This document shows positions 33,205 to 39,585 of a stretch of DNA of 39,585 nt, piece by piece (position 1 is the first letter of the stretch; the number at the start of each line of letters is the position of its first letter). The position numbers and the translations under genes are program-made. The notes beneath the pieces were generated by a model. It saw only the letters and a program-made list of their open reading frames with translations, did not search any database and was not told the origin of the DNA. Source of the stretch: UMGS1781 sp045628105. GTDB lineage: Bacteria; Bacillota; Clostridia; TANB77; CAG-508. The stretch spans positions 1 through 39,585 of the forward strand of contig JAZQOX010000009.1 in the NCBI GenBank assembly GCA_045628105.1, in the 5' to 3' direction.

Positions 33205-34470
33205 CTATTCAACAATCATATTTTCTCTTCCAGCACCTGTTCCTATAAACTTAATTGGAACACCAACTAATTCTTCAATTCTATTTAAATATTTTTTAGC
33301 ATTTTCTGGTAAATCTTCTCTTCTTGTAATATTACTAATGTCACCAAAATTACCATCAAATTCTTCGTATACAGGTTCTACATCTTTTAAATATTCTTTA
33401 TCACAAGAAAATCTCATATCAACTGTATTACCTTTTTTGTAAGCAACACATAATTTAATTTTATCAAGCTTTCCAATTGTATCTAAATGATTTAATGCAA
33501 GACCAGTTAAGCCATTAAGCATTGCTGCATATTTTAATGCAACTAAATCAAGCCATCCACATCTACGAGGTCTTTTTGTTGTTGTACCATATTCATGGCC
33601 TAATTCTCTAATTAAATCACCAATTTCATTAACTTGTTCTGTTATGTATGGACCTTCACCAACTCTTGAAGAGTAACCTTTTAGAACACCATAAACATTA
33701 CCAATAAATTTTGCACCAATTCCACTACCAGTACAAATTCCACCAATAGATGGGTTAGAAGAAGTAACAAAAGGATAACTTCCAAAATCAATATCAAGGA
33801 AAGTAGCTTGAGCACCTTCACAAACTATTTTTTTATTTTGTTCAATTGCCATATGAAGCATGTAAACAGTATCAGCAACAAATGGTTTTAAATATTCAGC
33901 ATATTTTTTGTAATCAGAAATTACTTTATCAGTATCTAATGGCTCTTTACCATATAATTTGAATATTTCATTTTTTCTCTCGATATTTTCTCTAGCCATT
34001 GATTCAAATCTATCAGAGATAAAGTCAGCAACTCTAATACCACATCTTTCAAATTTATCGCAGTATGCAGGACCAATTCCTCTTTTTGTTGTACCAATTT
34101 TATTTTCTCTTAATTCTTCTTGTAGACCATCTAATTCAACATGGTAAGGCATTATTATATGAGCTTTATCACTAATATACAAGTTAGATACATCAATACC
34201 ATCATTTTTTAAATTTTCAATTTCTTCAATAAGAACTTTAGGATCAATAACAACACCATTTCCAACAATTGCTTTTGTTCCTTTATTTAAAATACCAGAT
34301 GGAATAAGATGGAATGCATATCTTTTACCGTTAACATTTATTGTATGTCCAGCATTGTTTCCACCTGTACATCTTACAGTGTAATCTGCATTTGTTGCTA
34401 AGTAATCAATAATTTTTCCTTTTCCTTCGTCACCATAGAACGTTCCTAAAACTACATCTACATTTCCCAT
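33205..34470 (-). CDS. purA: Adenylosuccinate synthetase
   Basis: A 421-residue GTP-dependent enzyme that joins IMP and aspartate in the first step to AMP. GTFYGDEGKGK near the start replaces the usual GxQWGDEGKGK; the catalytic Asp is kept, which argues against a PurZ-like change. The catalytic His lies in CTGGNNAGHTI, and GTTKRGIGPAYCDK, TTTKRPRRCGWLDLVAL and LNHLDTIGK follow. GAGGAG is ~9 nt before ATG 34470. It leads the purA-purB operon, from a promoter ~220 nt upstream through a leader with tandem hairpins. Confidence 0.96.
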   Translation of the reverse strand: MGNVDVVLGTFYGDEGKGKIIDYLATNADYTVRCTGGNNAGHTINVNGKRYAFHLIPSGILNKGTKAIVGNGVVIDPKVLIEEIENLKNDGIDVSNLYISDKAHIIMPYHVELDGLQEELRENKIGTTKRGIGPAYCDKFERCGIRVADFISDRFESMARENIERKNEIFKLYGKEPLDTDKVISDYKKYAEYLKPFVADTVYMLHMAIEQNKKIVCEGAQATFLDIDFGSYPFVTSSNPSIGGICTGSGIGAKFIGNVYGVLKGYSSRVGEGPYITEQVNEIGDLIRELGHEYGTTTKRPRRCGWLDLVALKYAAMLNGLTGLALNHLDTIGKLDKIKLCVAYKKGNTVDMRFSCDKEYLKDVEPVYEEFDGNFGDISNITRREDLPENAKKYLNRIEELVGVPIKFIGTGAGRENMIVE

Positions 34471-34509
34471 AAAAACACTCCTCATTTTATTTATTTATAT
34501 AAAGTAAAA

Positions 34510-34551
34510 CAGAAAAAGAATAAGAAGATAGTGTTATACTATCTTCTTATT
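34510..34551 (-). terminator. Strong terminator-like hairpin in the purA leader
   Basis: On the minus strand AATAAGAAGATAGT pairs with ACTATCTTCTTATT (14 bp) and CTTTTT follows. It lies downstream of the purA promoter and ~40 nt before the purA start, so purA expression must pass it. Confidence 0.8.
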
Positions 34552-34638
34552 GCTATATATTCTATTTTTGCTTATACTAAAAGAATAAGTTATTTCTAAC
34601 TTATTTAATATATTAAATTGATCTTGCGAAGTAATCAT
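34534..34638 (-). CDS. Possible 34-codon leader peptide
   Basis: On the minus strand, GAAGGG stands 10 nt before an ATG that opens MITSQDQFNILNKLEITYSF and continues to a TAA lying in the loop of the terminator hairpin. Placement between promoter and terminator is that of a leader peptide, but no run of regulatory codons is obvious. It may instead be a remnant of a small regulator (the start resembles a winged-helix N-terminus) or a chance frame. Confidence 0.35.
   Translation of the reverse strand: MITSQDQFNILNKLEITYSFSISKNRIYSNKKIV
34584..34605 (-). terminator. First hairpin of the tandem pair in the purA leader
   Basis: On the minus strand AATAAGTTA-GAAA-TAACTTATT is followed by CTTTTA. 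It lies inside the short reading frame, 33 nt upstream of the stronger hairpin. Confidence 0.5.
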
Positions 34639-34687
34639 AAATATCAATCCCTTCAATATAACATATTAATTTTTAAACCACTTATTA

Positions 34688-34716
34688 AATATAGTATATT
34701 TTTTTACTTTTGTCAA
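34688..34716 (-). promoter_or_regulatory. Promoter of purA-purB
   Basis: On the minus strand TTGACA (34716-34711), 17-nt spacer, TATATT (34693-34688). The M18 aminopeptidase gene ends only ~37 nt upstream without a clear terminator of its own. Confidence 0.82.
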
Positions 34717-34753
34717 GAGATTTCAGGTAATTTCTAGCATTTTCGAGATTCTT

Positions 34754-36154
34754 TTATTTCCAGAATGAAGTATAAGCTCTGTAAGCTTCATAAATATCAA
34801 ATTTACTTGTAACTTCATATGGAGCATGCATTGAAAGAACAGGAACACCACAGTCAATTACATCAATACCTTTATCTGCTAAAATATAGGCAATAGTTCC
34901 GCCTCCGCCAGTATCAACCTTACCAAGTTCACTTACCTGATATATAATGTCGTTTGATTCAAATATATTTCTAATTAAAGCAACGTATTCGGCATTTGCA
35001 TCAGAAGCACCAGATTTTCCTCTAGCACCAGTATATTTGTTTAGACCAACACCTTTTCCTAAATATGCAGCATTATTTCTTTCAGAAACATTTGCGTAAG
35101 CAGGATCAAGTCCGGCATCAACATCAGCTGAAAGCATTTTTGAATTGCAGAATACTTTATCTAATAAATTAGGTCTGTTAGTATTTGTTTTATTTAATAA
35201 TTCAGAAATGAAAGTATCAAAAACATGAGATTCCATACCTGTATTTCCCATACTACCGATTTCTTCCTTATCAGCAAATATACATACAGCAGTCTTAACA
35301 GGGGCATCAATATTTAATAAAGCACGTAAAGATGTATATGCACAAACCTTATCATCTTGTCCATAACCGGCAACCATGCTCTTATCAAAGCCTAAACTTC
35401 TTGCTTTAAATGCTGGAACAATTTCAAGTTCTGAACTTAAGAAATCTTTTTCGGTAATTCCATATTTATCATTTAGTATTTTTAATATATTTAATTTAAC
35501 TCTTTCTGAAACAGTTTCATCACCTAGTGGAATACTTCCAACAAGTAGGTTTAATGATTCACCAGAAATTCCATCCTTTAATTTTTTATCCATTTGTTCT
35601 TGAGCAAGGTGAGGTAGAAGATCTGTAATTGTAAATATAGGATCATTTTCATCTTCTCCAATATTAACAGTTATTTTTTCACCATCAGCCTTAACAATAA
35701 CTCCATGAAGACTTAGAGGAATTGTTGTCCATTGATATTTTTTAATTCCACCATAGTAATGAGTTTTTAAGAATGCAAATCCAGTATCTTCATATAATGG
35801 ATTTGGTTTTAAATCTAATCTTGGAGAATCAATGTGAGAACCAATAATATTCAAACCAGATTCTACGGGTTTAGTTCCTAAAACAGCAGCATAAACAGCT
35901 TTTTCTCTATTTAGATAATAAACTTTATCACCAGGAACAAGAATTAATTTATCTTTTATATTAACAAACCCATTTTTTTCAAGTATTTCAACAGTAAAGC
36001 TGGCAGCTTCACGTTCAGTTTTACTTCTATTTAGGTAATGAATATATTCGTCACAAAATTTTATTATATCATTTCGTCTATCGCTAGATATATTATCCCA
36101 TCCAAATTTTTTTGAATTGAATAAAAAATTCTTTAAATTTTCAGTTTCACTCAT
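34754..36154 (-). CDS. M18 family aminopeptidase
   Basis: A 466-residue zinc aminopeptidase of the M18 (aspartyl aminopeptidase/ApeA) family that releases N-terminal residues in the cytoplasm. Visible are GSHIDSPRLDLKPNPLYE (metal His/Asp), GYGQDDKVCAYTSLRALL (bridging Asp), FADKEEIGSMGNTGMESH (catalytic Glu-Glu), SADVDAGLDP and the terminal MHAPYEVTSKFD (metal His). AAAGGTAGG precedes ATG 36154; an in-frame start 33 nt further upstream lies before that site. It is transcribed towards purA, and readthrough into the purA leader is possible. Confidence 0.94.
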   Translation of the reverse strand: MSETENLKNFLFNSKKFGWDNISSDRRNDIIKFCDEYIHYLNRSKTEREAASFTVEILEKNGFVNIKDKLILVPGDKVYYLNREKAVYAAVLGTKPVESGLNIIGSHIDSPRLDLKPNPLYEDTGFAFLKTHYYGGIKKYQWTTIPLSLHGVIVKADGEKITVNIGEDENDPIFTITDLLPHLAQEQMDKKLKDGISGESLNLLVGSIPLGDETVSERVKLNILKILNDKYGITEKDFLSSELEIVPAFKARSLGFDKSMVAGYGQDDKVCAYTSLRALLNIDAPVKTAVCIFADKEEIGSMGNTGMESHVFDTFISELLNKTNTNRPNLLDKVFCNSKMLSADVDAGLDPAYANVSERNNAAYLGKGVGLNKYTGARGKSGASDANAEYVALIRNIFESNDIIYQVSELGKVDTGGGGTIAYILADKGIDVIDCGVPVLSMHAPYEVTSKFDIYEAYRAYTSFWK

Positions 36155-36188
36155 AATAAACCTACCTTTCTTATAATTAATATACAAT

Positions 36189-36217
36189 ATAATATATCCT
36201 TTTTAAAAATTTGTAAA
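36189..36217 (-). promoter_or_regulatory. Promoter of the M18 aminopeptidase gene
   Basis: On the minus strand TTTACA (36217-36212), 17-nt spacer, TATTAT (36194-36189). Confidence 0.7.
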
Positions 36218-36241
36218 CAGGAAATTTGAAAATAAATCAAT

Positions 36242-36270
36242 TTGAATATTATGTAAAATTATGATATAAT
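36242..36270 (+). promoter_or_regulatory. Promoter of the HD-domain gene
   Basis: TTGAAT (36242-36247), 17-nt spacer, TATAAT (36265-36270). Just after the expected start, TCACTC-GAAA-GGGTGA (36282-36297) forms a small hairpin that may protect the 5' end or bind a regulator. Confidence 0.75.
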
Positions 36271-36320
36271 TAATGGTAAGTTCACTCGAAAGGGTGACAA
36301 AATAAAAAGGAGGCTATAAT

Positions 36321-37109
36321 ATGCCTGTTTCGCAAGCTCTCTTGAGTTATCACGAGGCAAACCGGTATACTGTAATTTTTGCAGATATTACCGGTAAAAG
36401 AGAACACGTAAAAAACGTAATTGCAATGGCAAAAGCGATTGCAATTGCCCAGCATTCCAATGTGGATTTAGAACTTCTTGAAGTTCTTGCTGAACATCAT
36501 GACGATGGCCGTGCAGATCAGTTTAAGCTTTTGGGAAAGTTCTGGGACACAGAAGTGACCCATAATGCACTCGGTGCAGACCGGGTTGACCGGTACTTCA
36601 TTAAAAATGGTGCAAAGCAGGATTCACAGGTAAAGATCCTGAAGGATGTAATGCTTTGGCACGGTCGCAAGTGGTTGAAGGATGGAATTGATGATGAAAC
36701 GATGAAGTACATCGACATCATCACGGCTGCCGATGACTTCGAAAATGCCACAGCATGTGTTTCCTATCTTGTAAGCGAGAAGGAAAAGGATGCAAAAGGC
36801 TACAGCAAAGAAAATCCTGAAGCCGATCAGACCATCGTTTCAAATTTCGTCTGGGATCATTTCACCGCAGGCGAAAAGTTTGACAAGATGAAGTATTGCC
36901 ACACATATGCCGAGTATACGCTGTTTGCATCAACTCTGGGCATGATGTGCATTAAGCAGTATGGTAACATTGCCCAAACTGCTTTGATGCAGCCTGGATA
37001 CGGGTATCCTTCAATTCTTGAGGGATTCAGAGATGTCTTTGCTAAGGTCTTGAGACCGGATGATGCAAAAAAGGCATTCAGTATTCTCGAAAAGGCAGTT
37101 AAAGGCTAA
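36321..37109 (+). CDS. HD-domain protein, atypical G+C content (probably acquired)
   Basis: A 262-residue soluble protein with an HD-type metal-binding core: HVKNVIAMAKAIAIAQHSNV (first His), LLEVLAEHHDDGRADQFKLL (His60-Asp61), a later LWHGRKWL and DIITAADDFENA. HD proteins are phosphohydrolases or phosphodiesterases of nucleotides; the substrate here is unknown. Codon use is unlike its neighbours, with many GGC, CTG, CCG and GTC codons; the stretch 36541-36600 is 55% G+C in a chromosome near 30%. AAAGGAGG precedes the ATG. It converges with a second G+C-rich gene, each with its own strong terminator, so the pair probably arrived together. Confidence 0.8.
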   Translation: MPVSQALLSYHEANRYTVIFADITGKREHVKNVIAMAKAIAIAQHSNVDLELLEVLAEHHDDGRADQFKLLGKFWDTEVTHNALGADRVDRYFIKNGAKQDSQVKILKDVMLWHGRKWLKDGIDDETMKYIDIITAADDFENATACVSYLVSEKEKDAKGYSKENPEADQTIVSNFVWDHFTAGEKFDKMKYCHTYAEYTLFASTLGMMCIKQYGNIAQTALMQPGYGYPSILEGFRDVFAKVLRPDDAKKAFSILEKAVKG

Positions 37110-37110
37110 G

Positions 37111-37153
37111 CCTCTCCCCACCAAAGCTATTGCTGAGGTGGGGGTCTTTTTTT
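37111..37153 (+). terminator. Intrinsic terminator of the HD-domain gene
   Basis: CCCCACC pairs with GGTGGGG around a 14-nt loop and ends in TCTTTTTTT. Confidence 0.92.
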
Positions 37154-37210
37154 ATGGAAAAATAAAAAAAATCTCATATTTAAAATGAGATATAACAAAA
37201 CTTAATAATA

Positions 37211-37253
37211 AACCATACTCCCCCCAATCCAAAGGAAAGGGGGGAGTATGGTT
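37211..37253 (-). terminator. Strong terminator of the 101-residue orphan gene
   Basis: AACCATACTCCCCCC (37211-37225) is exactly complementary to GGGGGGAGTATGGTT (37239-37253). On the minus strand T-rich sequence follows. The stop codon overlaps the stem. Confidence 0.85.
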
Positions 37254-37557
37254 AGATTACATGATCCCATTCAATCATGTATCCCACCAGAATTTTCTTG
37301 CGGAAAATCAGCAGGTAAGGGATGGAATCATACTGCTTCGAAACGGTATAGCCGTCCTGAAGCAGAAGCTCGATCACATCGGGATCGATAGAATCCTTTT
37401 CCTTATAAAGGAAAAAGTCTCCATATTTCTTTGCAGCCTTCCGAATTTCAGACTTTACCGCGTCGTAGCGACGCTGGATATAGTCTATGAAATTCTTGTT
37501 GTGAATTGATATTGCATTTTTTGCGTCTTCGTATGCTTTTGAACAGGGATAGTTCAT
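37252..37557 (-). CDS. 101-residue orphan protein of unknown function
   Basis: I do not recognise this protein. It has no signal peptide or membrane helix. The first half is helical and charged (KAYEDAKNAISIHNKNFIDY, IQRRYDAVKSEIRKAAKKYG) and the second half looks mixed alpha/beta (DPDVIELLLQDGYTVSKQYD, then PYLLIFRKKILVGYMIEWDH). The size and fold pattern would suit a small phage or mobile-element protein, but nothing proves that. G+C content (42% in 37261-37320) is above the chromosome level, like the converging HD gene. AAGGAGTG is placed well before ATG 37557. A long folded leader precedes it, which is unusual for so small a gene. Confidence 0.75.
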   Translation of the reverse strand: MNYPCSKAYEDAKNAISIHNKNFIDYIQRRYDAVKSEIRKAAKKYGDFFLYKEKDSIDPDVIELLLQDGYTVSKQYDSIPYLLIFRKKILVGYMIEWDHVI

Positions 37558-37588
37558 TTGTTTACACTCCTTTTTAATTAGTCAGGAG

Positions 37589-37664
37589 GTTACACTACAC
37601 CCTCCCGACATTCAAACATTCGATTCTCGAATGAGAATGTCAAAAGGTATTGTAGTGACATAAC
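37589..37664 (-). promoter_or_regulatory. Folded 5' leader of the orphan gene, riboswitch-like
   Basis: Read on the minus strand, GTTA..CACTACA pairs with TGTAGTG..TAAC at the two ends. A second stem GACATTC/GAATGTC and an inner stem ATTCGA/TCGAAT lie within. Downstream, CCTCC (plus 37584-37588) could pair either with an upstream GGGAGGG or with the ribosome binding site AGGAG at ~37570. Alternative pairing of that kind would allow control of translation. I do not recognise a known class. Confidence 0.5.
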
Positions 37665-37677
37665 TTTTGATAATTTA

Positions 37678-37706
37678 ATTATACCATGATATTATGTTGA
37701 ATGCAA
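37678..37706 (-). promoter_or_regulatory. Promoter of the orphan gene
   Basis: On the minus strand TTGCAT (37706-37701), 17-nt spacer, TATAAT (37683-37678). The start point would be next to the first paired base of the folded leader. Confidence 0.72.
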
Positions 37707-37767
37707 ATAAATTAAAGATTTTTGAGGTACACCAAAGCTAGTACAGGTCGAAAAATACTTTATATAA

Positions 37768-37796
37768 TTGACAATTTAGAAAAAGAAATATATAAT
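37768..37796 (+). promoter_or_regulatory. Promoter of the lemA operon
   Basis: TTGACA (37768-37773), 17-nt spacer, TATAAT (37791-37796): perfect consensus. Confidence 0.92.
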
Positions 37797-37824
37797 ATTC
37801 AAAAAAAGAGAGGGAGTGATATAG

Positions 37825-38373
37825 ATGAGTAAATGGATTATAATAGGAGTACTAGTTGTTGTTGTAATTGCAGGAATAGGAACATATAACGGATTAGTTT
37901 CAAAATCTGAGGCAGTTAATAGTAAATTTGCTACAATAGAAAACTATTTACAAAGAAGAGGAGATCTTATTCCAAATGTAGTAAATAGCGTAAAAGGATA
38001 TGCAAAACAAGAATTAGATGTAATTAATGCTGTAACAGATGCAAGAGCAAAACTTTCTGGTGCATCTACAATGAGTGAGAAAGCTGAAGCAGATGCAGAA
38101 CTTTCAAATGCAATAAGCAGACTTCTAGTAGTTGTTGAAAATTATCCTGAACTAAAATCAGATAGAGTTTTTATGCAATTAATAGATGAACTTGCAGGAA
38201 CAGAAAATAGAATAGCAACAGCAAGAAAAGATTATAATGATGCTGTTGAAAGATACAATGCATCAATTAAAAAATTCCCAAACAATATATTTGCAGGTAT
38301 GTTTGGATTAGAGGCAAAGGAATATTTTAAAGCTTCAGAAGGAAGCAAGGTGGTTCCAAATGTTGAATTCTAA
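37825..38373 (+). CDS. lemA: LemA family protein
   Basis: A 182-residue membrane-anchored protein. One N-terminal span (IIIGVLVVVVIAGIGTYN) is followed by a helical-bundle domain with the LemA signatures YLQRRGDLIPNVVNSVKGYA, ENYPELKSDRVFMQLIDELA and YNASIKKFPNNIFAGMFGLE. Length is usual (~185). The function is unsettled; it is often encoded with a TPM-domain protein, as here. GGGAGTG precedes the ATG. The stop overlaps the next gene by 14 nt. Confidence 0.96.
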   Translation: MSKWIIIGVLVVVVIAGIGTYNGLVSKSEAVNSKFATIENYLQRRGDLIPNVVNSVKGYAKQELDVINAVTDARAKLSGASTMSEKAEADAELSNAISRLLVVVENYPELKSDRVFMQLIDELAGTENRIATARKDYNDAVERYNASIKKFPNNIFAGMFGLEAKEYFKASEGSKVVPNVEF

Positions 38374-39112
38374 GAATACAAAAAAAATTATTAGCTTAAT
38401 AATTTTAATATTATTAATGCTTACCGTAAAATCTTTCGCGGTAGTATCTGCAACAAATGAATTCTATGTAAACGATTATGCAGGTGTTTTAAGTTCTGAG
38501 ACAGAAGAGGCAATAATAAATGCAAATGTTGAACTACAGAAAAAAACAGGAGCACAAATTGTTGTTGTTACTGTTAGAAGCTTGGAAGGTCAAAGTATAG
38601 AAAGCTATGCAACAGAACTATTTAGAAAATTTGGAATAGGTGATTCTAAAAAAAATAATGGTGTTTTACTATTATGCTCAACAGGAGATAGAGAGTTTAG
38701 AATTGAAGTAGGATATGGATTAGAAGGAACTCTTACAGATGGAAAAACAGGAAGGATACAAGATGACTATATAATTCCATATTTAAGAAATGATAATTAT
38801 GATGAAGGAATAAAAAATGGTTTTGGAGCAGTATTAAATGAAGTTGCAAAAGAGTACGATGTTCAAATAGATAATTCAATTGAAATACAAAAAATGGAAC
38901 AAGATTCATATGTAATAGATTTAATAGCAATTATAATAATTATAATCTATATTATCATTTTAATTTTGGTTGCAAAAAACAAATCATTTGGAGGCTTTTC
39001 AGGTGGAGGATTCTATGGTGGAGGCTATTCAGGTGGCGGACACTCATCTGGTGGCGGATTCCATGGCGGAGGAGGTTCTTCCGGCGGTGGAGGAAGTAGC
39101 AGAAGATTTTAA
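38360..39112 (+). CDS. TPM-domain membrane protein with Gly-rich tail (YgcG-like)
   Basis: A 250-residue protein. A signal peptide (IISLIILILLMLTVKSFAVV) leads to a TPM domain (PF04536-type) with YVNDYAGVLSSETEEAIINA, IVVVTVRSLEGQSIESYATE and FRIEVGYGLEGTLTDGKTGR. A membrane span (VIDLIAIIIIIIYIIILILV) and a tail made mostly of Gly and Ser ending in SSRRF follow. This is the standard partner of LemA; the pair is thought to work at the membrane, perhaps in protein quality control, without firm proof. The start lies within the end of lemA, with AAGGTGG upstream. Confidence 0.93.
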   Translation: MLNSKNTKKIISLIILILLMLTVKSFAVVSATNEFYVNDYAGVLSSETEEAIINANVELQKKTGAQIVVVTVRSLEGQSIESYATELFRKFGIGDSKKNNGVLLLCSTGDREFRIEVGYGLEGTLTDGKTGRIQDDYIIPYLRNDNYDEGIKNGFGAVLNEVAKEYDVQIDNSIEIQKMEQDSYVIDLIAIIIIIIYIIILILVAKNKSFGGFSGGGFYGGGYSGGGHSSGGGFHGGGGSSGGGGSSRRF

Positions 39113-39151
39113 AAATATATAAAAAATGTAATAATTTAATGGGGGAAAAAT

Positions 39152-39585
39152 ATGATAAGTGAATTTTTAGTTTTATTAAAAACACCAGTAACTGGAATAA
39201 AAAATGCAGTTGAAGAAAAAAATGTAAAGAAAGAAGCTATAATTACAGCAGTAATTGCAGCAGTTATGGGATTAATAATGGTATTAACAACATATTTAGG
39301 AATAGTTTCAACAATTAACAAAACATATAAGTCTGTTGAAAAATATAATGATGGTTTATTTTCATGGCAGGAGGAAGTTACAAAGTCAGAATTTAAAAAA
39401 TTAAAAAAAGCAGCAAAAGAAAAAGCACTTGATATGATAGATTTTGGAGAAATGTTCTTTAAAACATTTATATATTCAGCATTAACAGTAGTAGTTATAG
39501 CAGGAATAATGTTTGCAATTTCAAAAGTAATGCAAAGTCCAAAGAATTTTATAGAAGTTTTAGCAATTTCAAATAGATCTGCAAT
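39152..39585 (+). CDS. Membrane protein, N-terminal part (3' end outside window)
   Basis: The frame from ATG 39152, preceded by GGGGGA, runs off the window after 144 codons. It shows two hydrophobic segments (AIITAVIAAVMGLIMVLTTY and YSALTVVVIAGIMFAISKVM) separated by a charged stretch (KSEFKKLKKAAKEKALDMID). The pattern recalls Yip1-like or zinc-ribbon-associated membrane proteins found near lemA, but the family is not certain. It lies 39 nt after the TPM gene and is probably in the same operon. Confidence 0.7.
   Translation, partial: MISEFLVLLKTPVTGIKNAVEEKNVKKEAIITAVIAAVMGLIMVLTTYLGIVSTINKTYKSVEKYNDGLFSWQEEVTKSEFKKLKKAAKEKALDMIDFGEMFFKTFIYSALTVVVIAGIMFAISKVMQSPKNFIEVLAISNRSA

Noticed and set aside
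34400..34470. PurA as a PurZ-type 2-aminoadenylosuccinate synthetase
   Set aside because: The catalytic Asp in GDEGKGK is retained and purB is next to it, so ordinary AMP synthesis fits better.
38985..39105. Gly-rich repeats near the end of the TPM gene as a DNA repeat array
   Set aside because: They encode the usual Gly/Ser tail of this family and are not a CRISPR or tandem repeat element.
1..39585. CRISPR array, integrase, transposase or rRNA genes
   Set aside because: No regularly spaced direct repeats, no recombinase motifs and no rRNA sequence were seen on either strand.

Overview
The window is a low-G+C (about 30% G+C) bacterial chromosome segment, most likely from an uncultivated gut-type member of the Clostridia (Bacillota). 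The reasons are the strong AGGAGG-type ribosome binding sites, the A/T-rich codon usage with TGA as a stop, the family content (SipW/TasA-like secretion, YtrA-type GntR/ABC cassette, YlmH, LTA-synthase family, CofE-like ligase, LemA/TPM pair) and the frequent close fit of promoters to the TTGACA-17-TATAAT consensus. The genus cannot be named from the sequence.

Layout. 1-5.6 kb: the end of a methyltransferase, a DUF3221-like membrane-anchored protein, an AlkD-type DNA repair protein, a self-regulated GntR/ABC cassette (2.7-4.6 kb) and two small membrane proteins (DUF2752 and DUF4190). Three gene fossils lie between them: an alpha/beta-hydrolase head, a ZIP transporter tail and a second AlkD tail. 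5.6-9.3 kb: an ImmA/IrrE metallopeptidase, a two-TM protein, a SprT-like zinc protease, thioredoxin, a CrtO-like membrane protein and YlmH. 9.3-9.6 kb: tRNA-Cys and tRNA-Gly on the minus strand. 9.8-16.6 kb: a 1165-residue surface adhesin-like protein with four repeats, an LTA-synthase-family enzyme and a CofE-like ligase. 16.6-18.9 kb: cytidine deaminase and TrmB, divergently transcribed from abutting promoters, then an unrecognised 320-residue protein on the minus strand. 19.0-23.2 kb: a five-gene secretion operon with a TasA/camelysin-like protein, an unusual multi-TM SipW-type signal peptidase, a DUF5305 protein and two further SipW-substrate-like proteins. Direct repeats matching the WalR/VicR box consensus stand in front of it and also face the divergent neighbour. 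23.2-31.2 kb: rpoB and rpoC, with a long structured leader in front of rpoB and a repeat-bearing 228-bp gap between the two genes; the usual rplJ-rplL and rpsL-rpsG neighbours are absent. 31.2-36.2 kb: trmL, then purA-purB and an M18 aminopeptidase on the minus strand. The purA leader carries two tandem hairpin-T-run structures and a 34-codon reading frame. 36.2-37.7 kb: a convergent gene pair of clearly higher G+C content (an HD-domain protein and a 101-residue orphan), which looks acquired. 37.8-39.6 kb: LemA, a TPM-domain protein and the start of a membrane protein.

How the parts work together. Several neighbourhoods deal with the cell envelope: the surface protein, the LTA-synthase-family enzyme, the SipW/TasA-like operon and the LemA/TPM pair. 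The most system-like part is 17.9-23.2 kb, where a dedicated SipW-type peptidase lies among three candidate substrates and a DUF5305 protein under WalR-like sites. The other points worth following are the structured leaders in front of rpoB, trmB, purA and the 101-residue orphan, and at least two families of short palindromic repeats.
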